From NCBI RefSeq assembly GCF_031457955.1, contig NZ_JAVDXN010000013.1:1-64000 (forward strand): a stretch of 64,000 nt of DNA, read 5' to 3'. Under the pieces are notes generated by a model. That model did not search any database. It was not told the origin of the DNA and saw only the letters and a program-made list of their open reading frames with translations. Below, piece after piece: positions 44,111-53,556 of this stretch (positions are counted from its first letter, which is position 1; each line of letters begins with the position of its first letter). Both the position numbers and the translations under genes were made by a program. Source of the stretch: Mixta sp031457955. GTDB taxonomy: Bacteria > Pseudomonadota > Gammaproteobacteria > Enterobacterales > Enterobacteriaceae.

Positions 44111-44935
44111 ATGCAGTTCTCGAAAATGCACGGTCTTGGCAATGACTTTATGGTCGTTGATGCCGTCACGCAAAATGTCTATTTCTCGCCGGAGCTGATC
44201 CGCCGCCTTGCGGATCGTCATCTGGGCGTAGGCTTCGATCAGCTGTTGATCGTCGAGCCGCCGTACGATCCCGATCTCGATTTTCACTACCGTATTTTTA
44301 ACGCTGACGGCAGCGAAGTGGCGCAGTGCGGCAACGGGGCGCGCTGCTTTGCGCGTTTTGTGCGGCTGAAAGGGCTCACCAACAAAAGCGAGATTCGCGT
44401 CAGTACGCAAACCGGACGGATGGTACTGAGCGTGACCAGCGACGAGCTGGTGCGCGTAAATATGGGCGAACCCAATTTTGAGCCGCAGCAGGTGCCGTTT
44501 CGCGCCAATAAAGCGGAAAGTCTTTATCTGCTGCGCGTCGCGGAACAGACGCTGATGTTTGGCGTGGTCTCGATGGGCAATCCACACTGCGTCATTCAGG
44601 TCACCAGCGTGAAAACGGCGGCGGTGGAAACCCTCGGGCCGCTGCTGGAAAGCCACGAACGCTTCCCGGAGCGGGTAAACGTCGGCTTTATGGAAGTGGT
44701 GAACCCGGAGCACATTCGCCTGCGCGTTTACGAGCGCGGCGCGGGAGAAACCCAGGCCTGCGGCAGCGGCGCCTGTGCGGCCGTCGCCAGCGGCATCCAA
44801 CAGGGATTGCTGGCGGAGAAAGTACGCGTCGATCTGCCCGGCGGCACGCTACATATCGCCTGGAAAGGGCCGGGGAGTCCGCTCTATATGACCGGACCGG
44901 CCACGCATGTTTATGATGGGTTTATTCACTTATGA
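44111..44935 (+). CDS. dapF: Diaminopimelate epimerase DapF
   Basis: PLP-independent epimerase that interconverts LL- and meso-diaminopimelate for peptidoglycan and lysine. Its two catalytic cysteines lie in AQCGNGARC and TQACGSGACAA. The start MQFSKMHGLGNDF matches E. coli and gives 274 aa; GGAG lies 7 bases upstream. An in-frame ATG at 44084 is less likely. It overlaps yigA by 4 bases. Confidence 0.96.
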   Translation: MQFSKMHGLGNDFMVVDAVTQNVYFSPELIRRLADRHLGVGFDQLLIVEPPYDPDLDFHYRIFNADGSEVAQCGNGARCFARFVRLKGLTNKSEIRVSTQTGRMVLSVTSDELVRVNMGEPNFEPQQVPFRANKAESLYLLRVAEQTLMFGVVSMGNPHCVIQVTSVKTAAVETLGPLLESHERFPERVNVGFMEVVNPEHIRLRVYERGAGETQACGSGACAAVASGIQQGLLAEKVRVDLPGGTLHIAWKGPGSPLYMTGPATHVYDGFIHL

Positions 44936-45633
44936 AAAATGTCGAAGAGACTGCTCCGGCGCTGATGCTGAACGACGAAGCGGTAGGTGATTACCTGCGG
45001 CAAAATCCAGACTTTTTTATTCGCAACGCGCGTCAGGTTGAGCAGATGTCGGTGCCGCATCCGGTACGCGGCACGGTATCGCTGGTGGAATGGCATATGG
45101 CGCGCCAGCGCAACCATATCCAACAGCTGGAAGAGGAGATCACGCAGCTCATGGAGCAGGCCTCGGCCAACCATCAGCTGTTTGACCGCTTGCTCAGCCT
45201 GCAAAGTCATCTGGCCTCCGCGCCTTCTTTACAGGATATGCTCAATCGCCTGCAGCGCTGGGCGCGGGATTTAGGGCTGGCCGGTGCCGATGTCCGTTTG
45301 TTCAGCGACCGCTGGCAGCTGGGCGCGCCGTCAAGCTTTACGCAGCTGGCGCTATCGCGTCAGGCATTTGAGCCGGTGCGTATTCAGCTGCTGGGCAAAG
45401 AGCAGCATTATCTGGGCAGCCTGAACGGGCCGGAGCTGCTGCTGTTACTGCCGCAGGCGCGTTCGGTGGGGTCGGTGGCGATGTCGCTGTTTGGTGAACG
45501 GGGCGACCTGGGCGTGCTGATCTTCAGCAGCCGCGATATGCACCATTATCAAACCGGGCAGGGCACGCTGTTGCTGCACTATCTGGCGCTGATGCTGCCG
45601 GAACTGTTAAACCGCTGGGTAGCGCGCGCATGA
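44932..45633 (+). CDS. yigA: DUF484 family protein YigA
   Basis: Conserved GAF-like protein of unknown function, found between dapF and xerC in many gammaproteobacteria. N-terminal VGDYLRQNPDFFIRN and SLVEWHMARQRNHIQQLEEEITQLMEQASANHQLF (a coiled coil near residues 55-80) are the family hallmarks. 233 aa. ATGA overlaps on both sides tie dapF, yigA and xerC into one translational unit. Confidence 0.93.
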   Translation: MKNVEETAPALMLNDEAVGDYLRQNPDFFIRNARQVEQMSVPHPVRGTVSLVEWHMARQRNHIQQLEEEITQLMEQASANHQLFDRLLSLQSHLASAPSLQDMLNRLQRWARDLGLAGADVRLFSDRWQLGAPSSFTQLALSRQAFEPVRIQLLGKEQHYLGSLNGPELLLLLPQARSVGSVAMSLFGERGDLGVLIFSSRDMHHYQTGQGTLLLHYLALMLPELLNRWVARA

Positions 45634-46538
45634 GTGAGCGCGTAGCGTTGCAGGCCGCCGTTGAGGGGTTTCTGCGTTATGTGCAGGTCGAGCGCCAGCT
45701 TAGCCCGCTCACCCATGAAAACTATGCGCGCCAGCTGGCGGCGCTGACCGAGCAGGTCGGCGAAATGAACCTCACTGACTGGACGCAGCTGGAACCGGCG
45801 CATGTTCGTTCGCTGGCGGCAAAAGGGCGTCGCGCTGGATTACAGCCCGCGAGCCTGGCGCTGCGCCTCTCCGCGCTGCGCAGTTTTTTGGACTGGCTAG
45901 TCAGCCAGGGCGTGCTGAAGGCGAATCCCGCCAAAGGTATCGCCACGCCGCGCGCGCCGCGGCATCTGCCGAAAAATATCGATGTCGATGAAGTTAACCA
46001 GCTGCTGAGCATTGACCAAAGCGATCCGCTGGCGGTGCGCGATCGCGCCATGATGGAAGTGATGTATGGCGCGGGCCTGCGTCTTTCTGAGCTGGTGGGT
46101 ATCGATTTGCGCCATCTCGATCGCGAGGTGGGCGAGGTCTGGGTGACCGGCAAAGGCAGCAAAGAGCGCCGTCTGCCGGTTGGCCGCACGGCAATCGAAT
46201 GGGTTGAGAAATGGCTGCTGCTGCGTGCCGGTTTCGCGCCGCAGAGCGATGCGCTGTTTATCTCTAAAGCGGGCAAGCGTATCTCAGTGCGCAACGTGCA
46301 GAAACGCTTCGCCGAATGGGGCGTGAAGCAGGGCGTCAGCAGTCACGTTCATCCGCATAAGCTGCGCCACTCTTTTGCCACGCATATGCTGGAGTCCAGC
46401 GGCGATCTGCGCGCGGTGCAGGAACTGCTGGGTCACGCCAGCCTCTCCACCACGCAAATCTATACCCATCTCGACTTTCAGCACCTGGCGTCGGTGTATG
46501 ATGAGGCGCATCCACGCGCCAAACGAGGAAAATCCTGA
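45630..46538 (+). CDS. xerC: Site-specific tyrosine recombinase XerC
   Basis: Acts with XerD at the dif site to resolve chromosome dimers. It has an N-terminal SAM-like core-binding domain (about 1-100) and a C-terminal catalytic domain with the Arg in GAGLRLSEL, the Lys in GKGSKERRLP, HKLRHSFATH, GHASLSTTQIYTH and the nucleophile Tyr in that last segment. 302 aa versus 298 in E. coli. It overlaps yigA by 4 bases and yigB by 1 base. Confidence 0.96.
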   Translation: MSERVALQAAVEGFLRYVQVERQLSPLTHENYARQLAALTEQVGEMNLTDWTQLEPAHVRSLAAKGRRAGLQPASLALRLSALRSFLDWLVSQGVLKANPAKGIATPRAPRHLPKNIDVDEVNQLLSIDQSDPLAVRDRAMMEVMYGAGLRLSELVGIDLRHLDREVGEVWVTGKGSKERRLPVGRTAIEWVEKWLLLRAGFAPQSDALFISKAGKRISVRNVQKRFAEWGVKQGVSSHVHPHKLRHSFATHMLESSGDLRAVQELLGHASLSTTQIYTHLDFQHLASVYDEAHPRAKRGKS

Positions 46539-47254
46539 TGCATTTTTACCGTCGGCTACAGCCGATCAAAGCGATCACCTTCGATCTGGATGACACGCTG
46601 TATGATAACTATCCGGTGATCCTTAAAACCACGGAAGAATCACACCGCTTTTTACAGTCTTCGCATCCCGATCTGCATGATTTTTCAGTGGAAGCTTATC
46701 AGCAGCTGCGCAATCAATTATTAGCGCAGGAACCTGATATTTATCATGATGTCACGGAATGGCGGCGGCGCACTGTGGAACTGGCGATGCTGAACATCGG
46801 CCTGACGCCCGCCGAGGCGCAGCAAGGCGCTGATAAGGTGATGGCGGTGTTTGCTCACTGGCGCAGCAAGGTGGACGTGCCGCCGGAAACGCATGTTGCG
46901 CTGGCGGCGCTGGCAGAGCGGGTTCCGCTGGTGGCGATCACCAACGGCAACGCCGAGCCGCACCTGTTCGGGCTGGATAGCTATTTTCAGTTTGTGCTGC
47001 GTGCCGGCCCGCACGGGCGTGCGAAACCCTATCAGGATATGTATCATCTGGCGGCGCAGCGGTTAAAACTTGCGCCGAAAAATATTCTGCACGTTGGCGA
47101 CGATTTAACCACCGACGTGGCGGGCGCGGTGCGCTGCGGGATGCAGGCATGCTGGATTAATCTGCGTGAAGGCAACCTGATGCAGATTAATGACGCGCGA
47201 CTATTACCGCATGTAGAAATTACGCAGTTGGCATCGCTGACCGCGCTGATATAA
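46538..47254 (+). CDS. yigB: HAD-family phosphatase YigB
   Basis: HAD-superfamily phosphatase; E. coli YigB acts on 5-amino-6-(5-phospho-D-ribitylamino)uracil and FMN. The catalytic motif I is FDLDDTLYDN (about residues 15-24), motif II is VAITNGNAEP, and motif III/IV is ILHVGDDLTTDVAGAVRCGMQACWI. 238 aa, the E. coli length. The ATG shares one base with the xerC TGA. Confidence 0.95.
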   Translation: MHFYRRLQPIKAITFDLDDTLYDNYPVILKTTEESHRFLQSSHPDLHDFSVEAYQQLRNQLLAQEPDIYHDVTEWRRRTVELAMLNIGLTPAEAQQGADKVMAVFAHWRSKVDVPPETHVALAALAERVPLVAITNGNAEPHLFGLDSYFQFVLRAGPHGRAKPYQDMYHLAAQRLKLAPKNILHVGDDLTTDVAGAVRCGMQACWINLREGNLMQINDARLLPHVEITQLASLTALI

Positions 47255-47258
47255 TCTT

Positions 47259-47274
47259 CTGTACAAATATCCAG
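47259..47274 (+). promoter_or_regulatory. LexA box upstream of uvrD
   Basis: CTGT-ACAAATAT-CCAG fits CTGT-N8-ACAG with one changed base, in the same way as the E. coli uvrD box (which also ends CCAG). It is 38 bases before the ATG. It implies SOS induction. Confidence 0.82.
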
Positions 47275-47311
47275 TAACCTGCTGGATCGTTTTTCCTGAC
47301 TGACGGTGCTT

Positions 47312-49474
47312 ATGGACGTTTCTGACCTGCTAGACAGCCTGAATGATAAACAGCGTGAAGCCGTGGCGGCTCCGCGCAATAACCTGCTGGTGCTGGCAGG
47401 CGCGGGCAGCGGCAAGACACGCGTGCTGGTGCATCGTATCGCCTGGCTGCTTACCGTAGAGAACTGCTCGCCCTATTCGATTATGGCGGTCACCTTTACC
47501 AATAAAGCCGCGGCGGAGATGCGTCATCGTATTGAGCAGCTGATCGGCACCAGTCAGGGCGGCATGTGGATCGGCACCTTCCACGGCCTGGCGCATCGTT
47601 TATTGCGCGCGCATCACCTCGACGCGCGCCTGCCGCAGGATTTTCAAATTCTCGACAGCGAAGATCAGCTGCGCCTGCTGAAGCGCCTGATTAAGGCAAT
47701 GAATCTGGATGAGAAGCAGTGGCCGGCGCGTCAGGCGATGTGGTACATCAACGGCAAAAAAGATGAAGGCCTGCGCCCGCAGCATATTGAAAGCTATAAC
47801 AATCCGGTGGAGCAAACCTGGCTGCGAATTTACCAGGCCTATCAGGAGTCATGCGATCGTGCAGGCCTGGTGGATTTTGCCGAGCTGCTGCTGCGCGCCC
47901 ATGAGCTGTGGCTGACGAAACCGCACATCCTTAACCATTATCGTGAGCGCTTCACCAACATCATGGTGGATGAGTTCCAGGACACCAACAACATCCAGTA
48001 CGCCTGGATCCGTATGCTGGCTGGCGACAGCAGTCGGGTGATGATCGTCGGCGATGACGACCAGTCCATTTACGGCTGGCGCGGCGCGCAGGTGGAAAAC
48101 ATCCAGCGCTTCCTGAACGATTTTCGCGGCGCGGAGACCATCCGTCTGGAGCAGAACTATCGCTCCACCAATAACATTCTGAAAGCGGCCAACGCCCTGA
48201 TTGCCAACAACAACGGCCGTCTGGGGAAAGAGCTGTGGACCGACGGCAGCGACGGTGAGCCGATCTCCCTTTATTGCGCCTTTAACGAGCTGGATGAAGC
48301 GCGTTTTGTGGTGAACCGCATCAAAGTGTGGCAGGAGAACGGCGGTGCGCTTAATGACTGCGCGATTCTTTATCGCAGCAACGCCCAGTCACGCGTGCTG
48401 GAAGAGGCGCTGTTGCAGGCCAGCATGCCGTATCGCATTTACGGCGGCATGCGCTTCTTCGAGCGTCAGGAGATCAAAGATGCGCTGGCCTACCTGCGTT
48501 TGATCGCCAATCGCAACGATGACGCCGCCTTTGAGCGCGTGGTGAATACGCCGACGCGCGGCATCGGCGATCGTACGCTGGATGTGGTGCGCCAGACATC
48601 GCGCGATCGCCAGTTAACGCTGTGGCAGGCGAGCCGTGAACTGTTACAGGAAAAAGCGCTGGCCGGACGTGCCGCTGCGGCGTTACAGCGTTTTACCGAG
48701 CTGGTGGATTCGCTGGCGCAGGAAACCGCCGAGCTGCCGCTGCATATCCAGACCGACCGGGTGATTAAAGATTCCGGCCTGTGGCTGATGTATGAGCAGG
48801 AAAAAGGCGAGAAAGGCCAGACGCGTATCGAAAACTTAGAAGAGCTGGTGAACGCCACGCGCCAGTACAGCTATCAGGACGAAGACGAAGATCTGATGCC
48901 GTTGCAGGCGTTCTTGTCGCACGCGGCGCTGGAGGCGGGCGAAGGTCAGGCCGATAAATGGCAGGACGCCGCCCAGCTGATGACCATGCACGCCGCCAAA
49001 GGGCTGGAGTTCAGCCAGGTGTTCATTGTCGGCATGGAAGAGGGCATGTTCCCCAGCCAGATGTCGCTTGATGAGGGCGGCAGGCTGGAAGAGGAGCGCC
49101 GTCTCGCCTACGTTGGCGTCACCCGCGCAATGAAAAAGCTGACGCTCACCTATGCGGAAACGCGTCGGCTGTACGGCAAAGAGGTTTATCATCGCCCGTC
49201 GCGCTTTATCGGCGAACTGCCGGAAGCGTGCGTGGATGAAGTGCGCCTGCGCGCCAGCATCAGCCGCCCGGTCAGTCATCAGCGCATGGGCACGCCGGTG
49301 GCGCAAAACGACAGCGGCTTTACGCTGGGTCAGCGTGTGCGCCACGCCAAGTTTGGCGAAGGCACGATTATTAACCTGGAAGGCAGTGGCGATCACAGTC
49401 GCCTGCAGGTGGCGTTTCAGGGGCAGGGGATCAAATGGCTGGTTGCTGCCTACGCGCGGCTGGAAGCGGTATAG
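47312..49474 (+). CDS. uvrD: DNA helicase II UvrD
   Basis: SF1A 3'-5' helicase of nucleotide excision and methyl-directed mismatch repair. Walker A is AGAGSGKT (K35); MVDEFQDTN, GDDDQSIYGWRGAQ, LEQNYRST and GVTRAMKKLTLTYA follow. The C-terminal Tudor-like RNA-polymerase-binding domain (GQRVRHAKFGEGTIINLEGSGDHSRLQV) is intact. The start MDVSDLLDSL gives 720 aa, identical in length to E. coli. Confidence 0.97.
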   Translation: MDVSDLLDSLNDKQREAVAAPRNNLLVLAGAGSGKTRVLVHRIAWLLTVENCSPYSIMAVTFTNKAAAEMRHRIEQLIGTSQGGMWIGTFHGLAHRLLRAHHLDARLPQDFQILDSEDQLRLLKRLIKAMNLDEKQWPARQAMWYINGKKDEGLRPQHIESYNNPVEQTWLRIYQAYQESCDRAGLVDFAELLLRAHELWLTKPHILNHYRERFTNIMVDEFQDTNNIQYAWIRMLAGDSSRVMIVGDDDQSIYGWRGAQVENIQRFLNDFRGAETIRLEQNYRSTNNILKAANALIANNNGRLGKELWTDGSDGEPISLYCAFNELDEARFVVNRIKVWQENGGALNDCAILYRSNAQSRVLEEALLQASMPYRIYGGMRFFERQEIKDALAYLRLIANRNDDAAFERVVNTPTRGIGDRTLDVVRQTSRDRQLTLWQASRELLQEKALAGRAAAALQRFTELVDSLAQETAELPLHIQTDRVIKDSGLWLMYEQEKGEKGQTRIENLEELVNATRQYSYQDEDEDLMPLQAFLSHAALEAGEGQADKWQDAAQLMTMHAAKGLEFSQVFIVGMEEGMFPSQMSLDEGGRLEEERRLAYVGVTRAMKKLTLTYAETRRLYGKEVYHRPSRFIGELPEACVDEVRLRASISRPVSHQRMGTPVAQNDSGFTLGQRVRHAKFGEGTIINLEGSGDHSRLQVAFQGQGIKWLVAAYARLEAV

Positions 49475-49722
49475 CTGTCGCCGTTCGGTAACCTTGCCTG
49501 ACCGGGTTTCGCCTGGCCATATGCGCGCCAGGCAAGGCTTTCCTCCGCCGGTGAAAAGTCGGGACGCGGCGATGAGCGGCGTCCTGCTTCGCTTGACGCC
49601 TTTTTCGTCTCAGCGTAACATGCGCGCATCATCACCCTAAGAGGACTTTCGCCTTGGACACTCCCAGTCGATGCTGGCTCACCCACCTTATCAACAGGTA
49701 CAACCCCTAAGGCCATCCTCTT
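49475..49722 (+). other. uvrD-corA gap, start of the corA leader
   Basis: No gene is visible. CCTTGCCTG (49492-49500) pairs with CAGGCAAGG (49529-49537), or alternatively GCCTGGC (49511-49517) with GCCAGGC (49527-49533); the two folds exclude each other. One may be the uvrD terminator, although the T tract is short. The corA promoter presumably lies between this and the leader ORF, but I cannot place it firmly. Confidence 0.4.
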
Positions 49723-49776
49723 ATGCTGATAGCCTTTGTGGTTGTCAGCGACCGCATTTCCCGTCGCACGAGTTAG
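49723..49776 (+). CDS. corL: Leader peptide of corA (CorL-like)
   Basis: A 17-codon ORF, MLIAFVVVSDRISRRTS, 78 bases before corA. Salmonella corA has a 17-codon leader ORF, corL, whose translation controls Rho-dependent termination in the corA leader. The same length and position suggest the same device. AAGG lies about 10 bases upstream. I cannot recall the Salmonella peptide exactly, so identity rests on length and place. Confidence 0.65.
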   Translation: MLIAFVVVSDRISRRTS

Positions 49777-49854
49777 CGTTTATCACCGACTGAAACTCAG
49801 GTTTCTGTGTTCTGGCGTATTGTCCCATCTGAATGACCGATTGGGAGTACTGCT

Positions 49855-50808
49855 ATGCTGAGCGCTTTTAAACTGGATCACAGCCGCCTTGCACGCATGG
49901 AGCTGGAAGAGACGCCGGAAGATCTGGTCTCTTCGGTATGGGTCGATTTAATCGAACCTGAAGAAGCAGAACGCGATCGCGTGCAAAATGAATTGGGTCA
50001 AAGCCTGGCGACCCGTCCCGAACTGGAAGATATCGAAGCCTCCGCCCGCTTTTTTGAGGACGAAGACGGCCTGCATATCCACTCCTTCTTTTTCTATGAA
50101 GATGCCAAAGATCATGCGGGCAACGCCACCGTCGCGTTTACCATTCGCGAAGGCCGTCTCTATACGCTGCGCGAACGTGAGCTACCGGCTTTTCGTCTCT
50201 ATCGTATGCGCGCCCGCAGCCAGACGCTGATTGACGGCAACGCCTATGAGCTGCTGCTGGATCTGTTTGAAACCAAAATCGAACAGCTGGCGGATGAGAT
50301 TGAAAATATCTACAGCGATCTGGAAAAGTTGAGCCGGGTGATTATGGAAGGGCAGCAGGGCGACGAGTTCGACCAGGCGCTGTCAACGCTGGCGGAGCTG
50401 GAAGATATCGGCTGGAAAGTGCGCCTCTGTCTGATGGATACCCAGCGCGCGCTGAACTTCCTGGTGCGTAAGGCGCGTCTGCCGAATAATCAGCTGGAGC
50501 AGGCGCGTGAGATCCTGCGCGATATCGAATCCCTGCTGCCGCATAACGAATCGCTGTTCCAGAAGGTAAACTTCCTGATGCAGGCGGCGATGGGCTTTAT
50601 CAATATCGAGCAGAACCGCATTATCAAAATCTTCTCGGTAGTATCGGTGGTGTTCCTGCCGCCGACGCTGGTGGCCTCAAGTTACGGCATGAACTTTGAG
50701 TTTATGCCTGAGCTGAAATGGAGCTTTGGTTATCCGGGCGCGATCGGCCTGATGATCCTTGCCGGTCTGGCGCCTTACCTCTACTTCAAGCGTAAAAACT
50801 GGCTGTAA
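49855..50808 (+). CDS. corA: Magnesium/cobalt transporter CorA
   Basis: Pentameric inner-membrane channel for Mg2+, Co2+ and Ni2+. A large cytoplasmic funnel domain precedes two C-terminal membrane helices (about residues 255-277 and 292-310). The signature GMN lies at 278-280 in SSYGMNFEFMPEL between the helices. 317 aa, one more than E. coli. GGGAGTACTGCT precedes the ATG. Confidence 0.97.
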   Translation: MLSAFKLDHSRLARMELEETPEDLVSSVWVDLIEPEEAERDRVQNELGQSLATRPELEDIEASARFFEDEDGLHIHSFFFYEDAKDHAGNATVAFTIREGRLYTLRERELPAFRLYRMRARSQTLIDGNAYELLLDLFETKIEQLADEIENIYSDLEKLSRVIMEGQQGDEFDQALSTLAELEDIGWKVRLCLMDTQRALNFLVRKARLPNNQLEQAREILRDIESLLPHNESLFQKVNFLMQAAMGFINIEQNRIIKIFSVVSVVFLPPTLVASSYGMNFEFMPELKWSFGYPGAIGLMILAGLAPYLYFKRKNWL

Positions 50809-50910
50809 CCTTTGCTGGCCGGGGCGCCTGTCCCGGCCGGTTTGCGCTGGCGTTCCTGCCGGGTTGTGCGTAACCTTACGTTTTTCAACCTGCTGCGACC
50901 TCTCTGCGCT

Positions 50911-51957
50911 ATGGAACACCTTTCACCGAAGCTGCAATGGACCTTCCTGCTTAGCGCATCTCTGCTGCTGGGTTTTATCCTGCAATACTTTCATGTGCCA
51001 GCCGCGCTGCTGCTGGGCCCGATGATCGTCGGCGTGGCGATGGGCCTGCTGGGCACTACGCTGCGTATCAATAAACGGCTGGTTATTCTCTGCCAGGCGG
51101 TGCTGGGCTGCATGATTGGTCAGAGCCTCTCGCCATCGATTATCGATACGCTGCTTGCCGACTGGCCGGTAGTGCTGGCGGTACTGTTGATGACCCTGGC
51201 GGCCAGCGGCCTTTCTGGTTTTCTGCTGGTGCGTTACAGCGATCTGCCGGGCCCGACCGGCGCCTGGGGCTCCTCTCCCGGCGGCGCGTCGGCAATGGTG
51301 GCGATGGCGGGCGACTACGGCGCCGATGTGCGTCTGGTGGCCTTTATGCAATACCTGCGCGTGCTGTTTGTCGCGACGGCGGCGGCACTGGTGGCGCGCG
51401 CCGGGCTGGGCGATAACGCGCAAAGCGCCGCGGCGCTGGAGTGGTTTCCGCCGCTGGATATGCGTTTCGTTATCACATTGGGCGTGATGTTACTGGGCGC
51501 GTTTTTGGGGCAGCTGTTTCGCATTCCTTCCGGTGCATTGCTGCTGCCTGCGCTGTTAGGCGCGACGCTGCAAAGCAGCGGTACGGTGATGTTACAGGTG
51601 CCGGAGTGGCTGCTGGCGGGTGCCTATGCGCTGATCGGCTGGACGGCGGGCCTGCGCTTTACCCGGCCGATTTTCCGCCTGGCGCTGCGCACGTTGCCGC
51701 AGATGCTGGCGTCGATTATCGGGCTGATGCTGTTATGCGGCGCAATGGCATGGGTGCTAACCCAGCTGCTGCCGATTGATTTGATGACCGCTTATCTGGC
51801 AACCAGCCCTGGCGGGCTGGACACCGTTGCGATTATCGCGGCGGGAAGCCGCGTCGATATGGCTTTCGTCATGGCGCTGCAAACGCTGCGTTTGTTTACC
51901 ATTTTAATGACCGGTCCAGCGCTGGCGCGCTTTATCTCACGCTTTGCGCGCGCCTGA
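50911..51957 (+). CDS. abrB: AbrB family membrane protein
   Basis: AbrB/ammonia-monooxygenase-like family membrane protein; named in E. coli as a putative regulator of aidB, but its transport or other role is not established. About ten membrane segments form two similar halves (SSPGGASAMVAMA in the first, TSPGGLDTVAIIA in the second). The ATG with MEHLSPKLQ gives 348 aa, the E. coli length; the frame is open further upstream without a ribosome site. In E. coli this gene lies elsewhere. Its 3' end overlaps rarD tail-to-tail by 21 bases. Confidence 0.88.
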   Translation: MEHLSPKLQWTFLLSASLLLGFILQYFHVPAALLLGPMIVGVAMGLLGTTLRINKRLVILCQAVLGCMIGQSLSPSIIDTLLADWPVVLAVLLMTLAASGLSGFLLVRYSDLPGPTGAWGSSPGGASAMVAMAGDYGADVRLVAFMQYLRVLFVATAAALVARAGLGDNAQSAAALEWFPPLDMRFVITLGVMLLGAFLGQLFRIPSGALLLPALLGATLQSSGTVMLQVPEWLLAGAYALIGWTAGLRFTRPIFRLALRTLPQMLASIIGLMLLCGAMAWVLTQLLPIDLMTAYLATSPGGLDTVAIIAAGSRVDMAFVMALQTLRLFTILMTGPALARFISRFARA

Positions 51958-52836
51958 CCGACGCAGCGTATAGAGCGCATCGATAATAAACAGCGCCAAT
52001 GCCAGCCAGATAAAGCCAAAGGTAACCGCTTTATCTGGCGTCATGATCTCGCCATAAAACAGCACTGCCAGCAGGAACATCAGCGTCGGGCCGAGATACT
52101 GGAAAAAGCCCAGCGTCGAAAGGCGCAGGCGCGTGGCGGCAGCGGTAAACAGCATCAGCGGGATGGTGGTCACCACGCCCGCAGCGATCAGCAGCAGGTT
52201 CAGCGAAGCGCTATTGTTGCCGAGATGGCTGGTGGCGCTGTCGGCGATGCCAAACAGATAAAGCGACGCCAGCGGGAACAGCCACAGCGTTTCAATCAAC
52301 ATTCCGCTCTGGGCATCTACCGCAATTTTCTTGCGCACCAAACCGTACAGGGAAAAGCTCAACGCCAGCCCCAGCGCGATAACCGGCAGTGAACCAAATT
52401 TCCACAGCTGCACCAGCACGCCGCAGGTTGCCAGCGCCACCGCTATCCACTGCATGCGCCGAAAGCGCTCACCAAGAAACAGCATGCCGATCACCACGTT
52501 AAGCAGGGGATTAATAAAATATCCCAGGCTGGCTTCCAGCATATGGTGATTATTCACCGCCCAGATAAACAGCAGCCAGTTACCGCCGACCAGCGTGGCG
52601 GAAACCGCCAGCAACAGCACTTTCTTCGGCTGCTGGATCACTGTTTTCACGCGCCGCCAGCTGCGGGTGGCGGAAATCAGCCCCAGCATAAACAGCGCCG
52701 ACCAGATCACGCGATGCGTCATGATCTCGCCAGGCGCAACCTGCTGAATCAGTTTGAAATAGGCGGGCGCGATGCCCCAGATAAAATAAGCGCAGAGCGC
52801 GCACAGAATGCCCTGGCGCGTTTGTTGTGTATCCAT
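51937..52836 (-). CDS. rarD: EamA-family transporter RarD
   Basis: Drug/metabolite-transporter superfamily permease with ten membrane segments; E. coli RarD is associated with chloramphenicol sensitivity in some hosts, but its substrate is unknown. N-terminus MDTQQTRQGILCALCAYFIWGIAPAYFKL and the middle GGNWLLFIWAVNNHHMLEASLGYFINPLLN are highly conserved. The ATG is chosen over the GTG just before it. 299 aa. Confidence 0.94.
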   Translation of the reverse strand: MDTQQTRQGILCALCAYFIWGIAPAYFKLIQQVAPGEIMTHRVIWSALFMLGLISATRSWRRVKTVIQQPKKVLLLAVSATLVGGNWLLFIWAVNNHHMLEASLGYFINPLLNVVIGMLFLGERFRRMQWIAVALATCGVLVQLWKFGSLPVIALGLALSFSLYGLVRKKIAVDAQSGMLIETLWLFPLASLYLFGIADSATSHLGNNSASLNLLLIAAGVVTTIPLMLFTAAATRLRLSTLGFFQYLGPTLMFLLAVLFYGEIMTPDKAVTFGFIWLALALFIIDALYTLRRSGARKA

Positions 52837-52895
52837 CACGTTGTTCTCGGGGTAAAGGCGTCAGTGTAAAGGAAAAGCTGACGCGGCGGTGAAAA

Positions 52896-53366
52896 TTAGC
52901 CGACCAGATAGGTTGCAGTGGCGCTGGCGATATGGACGCCCGCATCGTTATGCAGCTCCACGCGCGCCACGGATATTTTGTTGCCAGCGCGTAACAGGCT
53001 ACTGGCGGCAATAAAGTGCTCGCCGCGTCCGGGGCGCAGATAATCCACACGCAGATCGATGGTGCCCATACGCGCCAGCCGCTGGCGCAGTTCCTGTTCG
53101 GTGATGCTTTCCTGCCGCGTCAGCGAACTGGTGACGCAGACCAAACCGGCCGCGACATCCAGCACCGAGGCGATAACGCCGCCGTGTAAAATCTGCTGCG
53201 CGGCATTGCCGACCAGCATGGTTTTATTGGCGAAACGCAGTTCAGCGTAATCGGATTCAAGGCGTTTCAGCTCCAGGCCCAGCGCCTGATTAAAAGGCAT
53301 GTGATAAACAAAAATCTCGCCAATAAGCTGACGCGCCGCCGCTGAATTTAACTGAGTCTCTGACAT
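52896..53366 (-). CDS. yigI: Hot-dog fold thioesterase-like protein YigI
   Basis: PaaI-type hot-dog thioesterase family; E. coli YigI has been described as an acyl-CoA thioesterase. The family core is ILHGGVIASVLDVAAGLVCV, with the catalytic acidic residue in VLDVAAG, and TIDLRVDYLRPGRGEHF. The ATG giving MSETQLNSAAARQ has AGGAAAA upstream and yields 156 aa, as in E. coli; the longer frame is not needed. Downstream of it lies rarD on the same strand. Confidence 0.93.
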   Translation of the reverse strand: MSETQLNSAAARQLIGEIFVYHMPFNQALGLELKRLESDYAELRFANKTMLVGNAAQQILHGGVIASVLDVAAGLVCVTSSLTRQESITEQELRQRLARMGTIDLRVDYLRPGRGEHFIAASSLLRAGNKISVARVELHNDAGVHIASATATYLVG

Positions 53367-53556
53367 AAAAGGGTTTTCCTGAAGCACGATCGTGATATGC
53401 ACTGATGTTAACAAGTTGTGTATTCTATGCTGCCAGGAACCTGCTTTCCACTTTCAGAAAACAGCGCTGAATTCATCGGTGAATTGTGTGTAGAATGGCC
53501 TGCTTTTTACGTAATAGCCTTTATATGACACAGCGCTTTACCGGAGAACAGACAGT

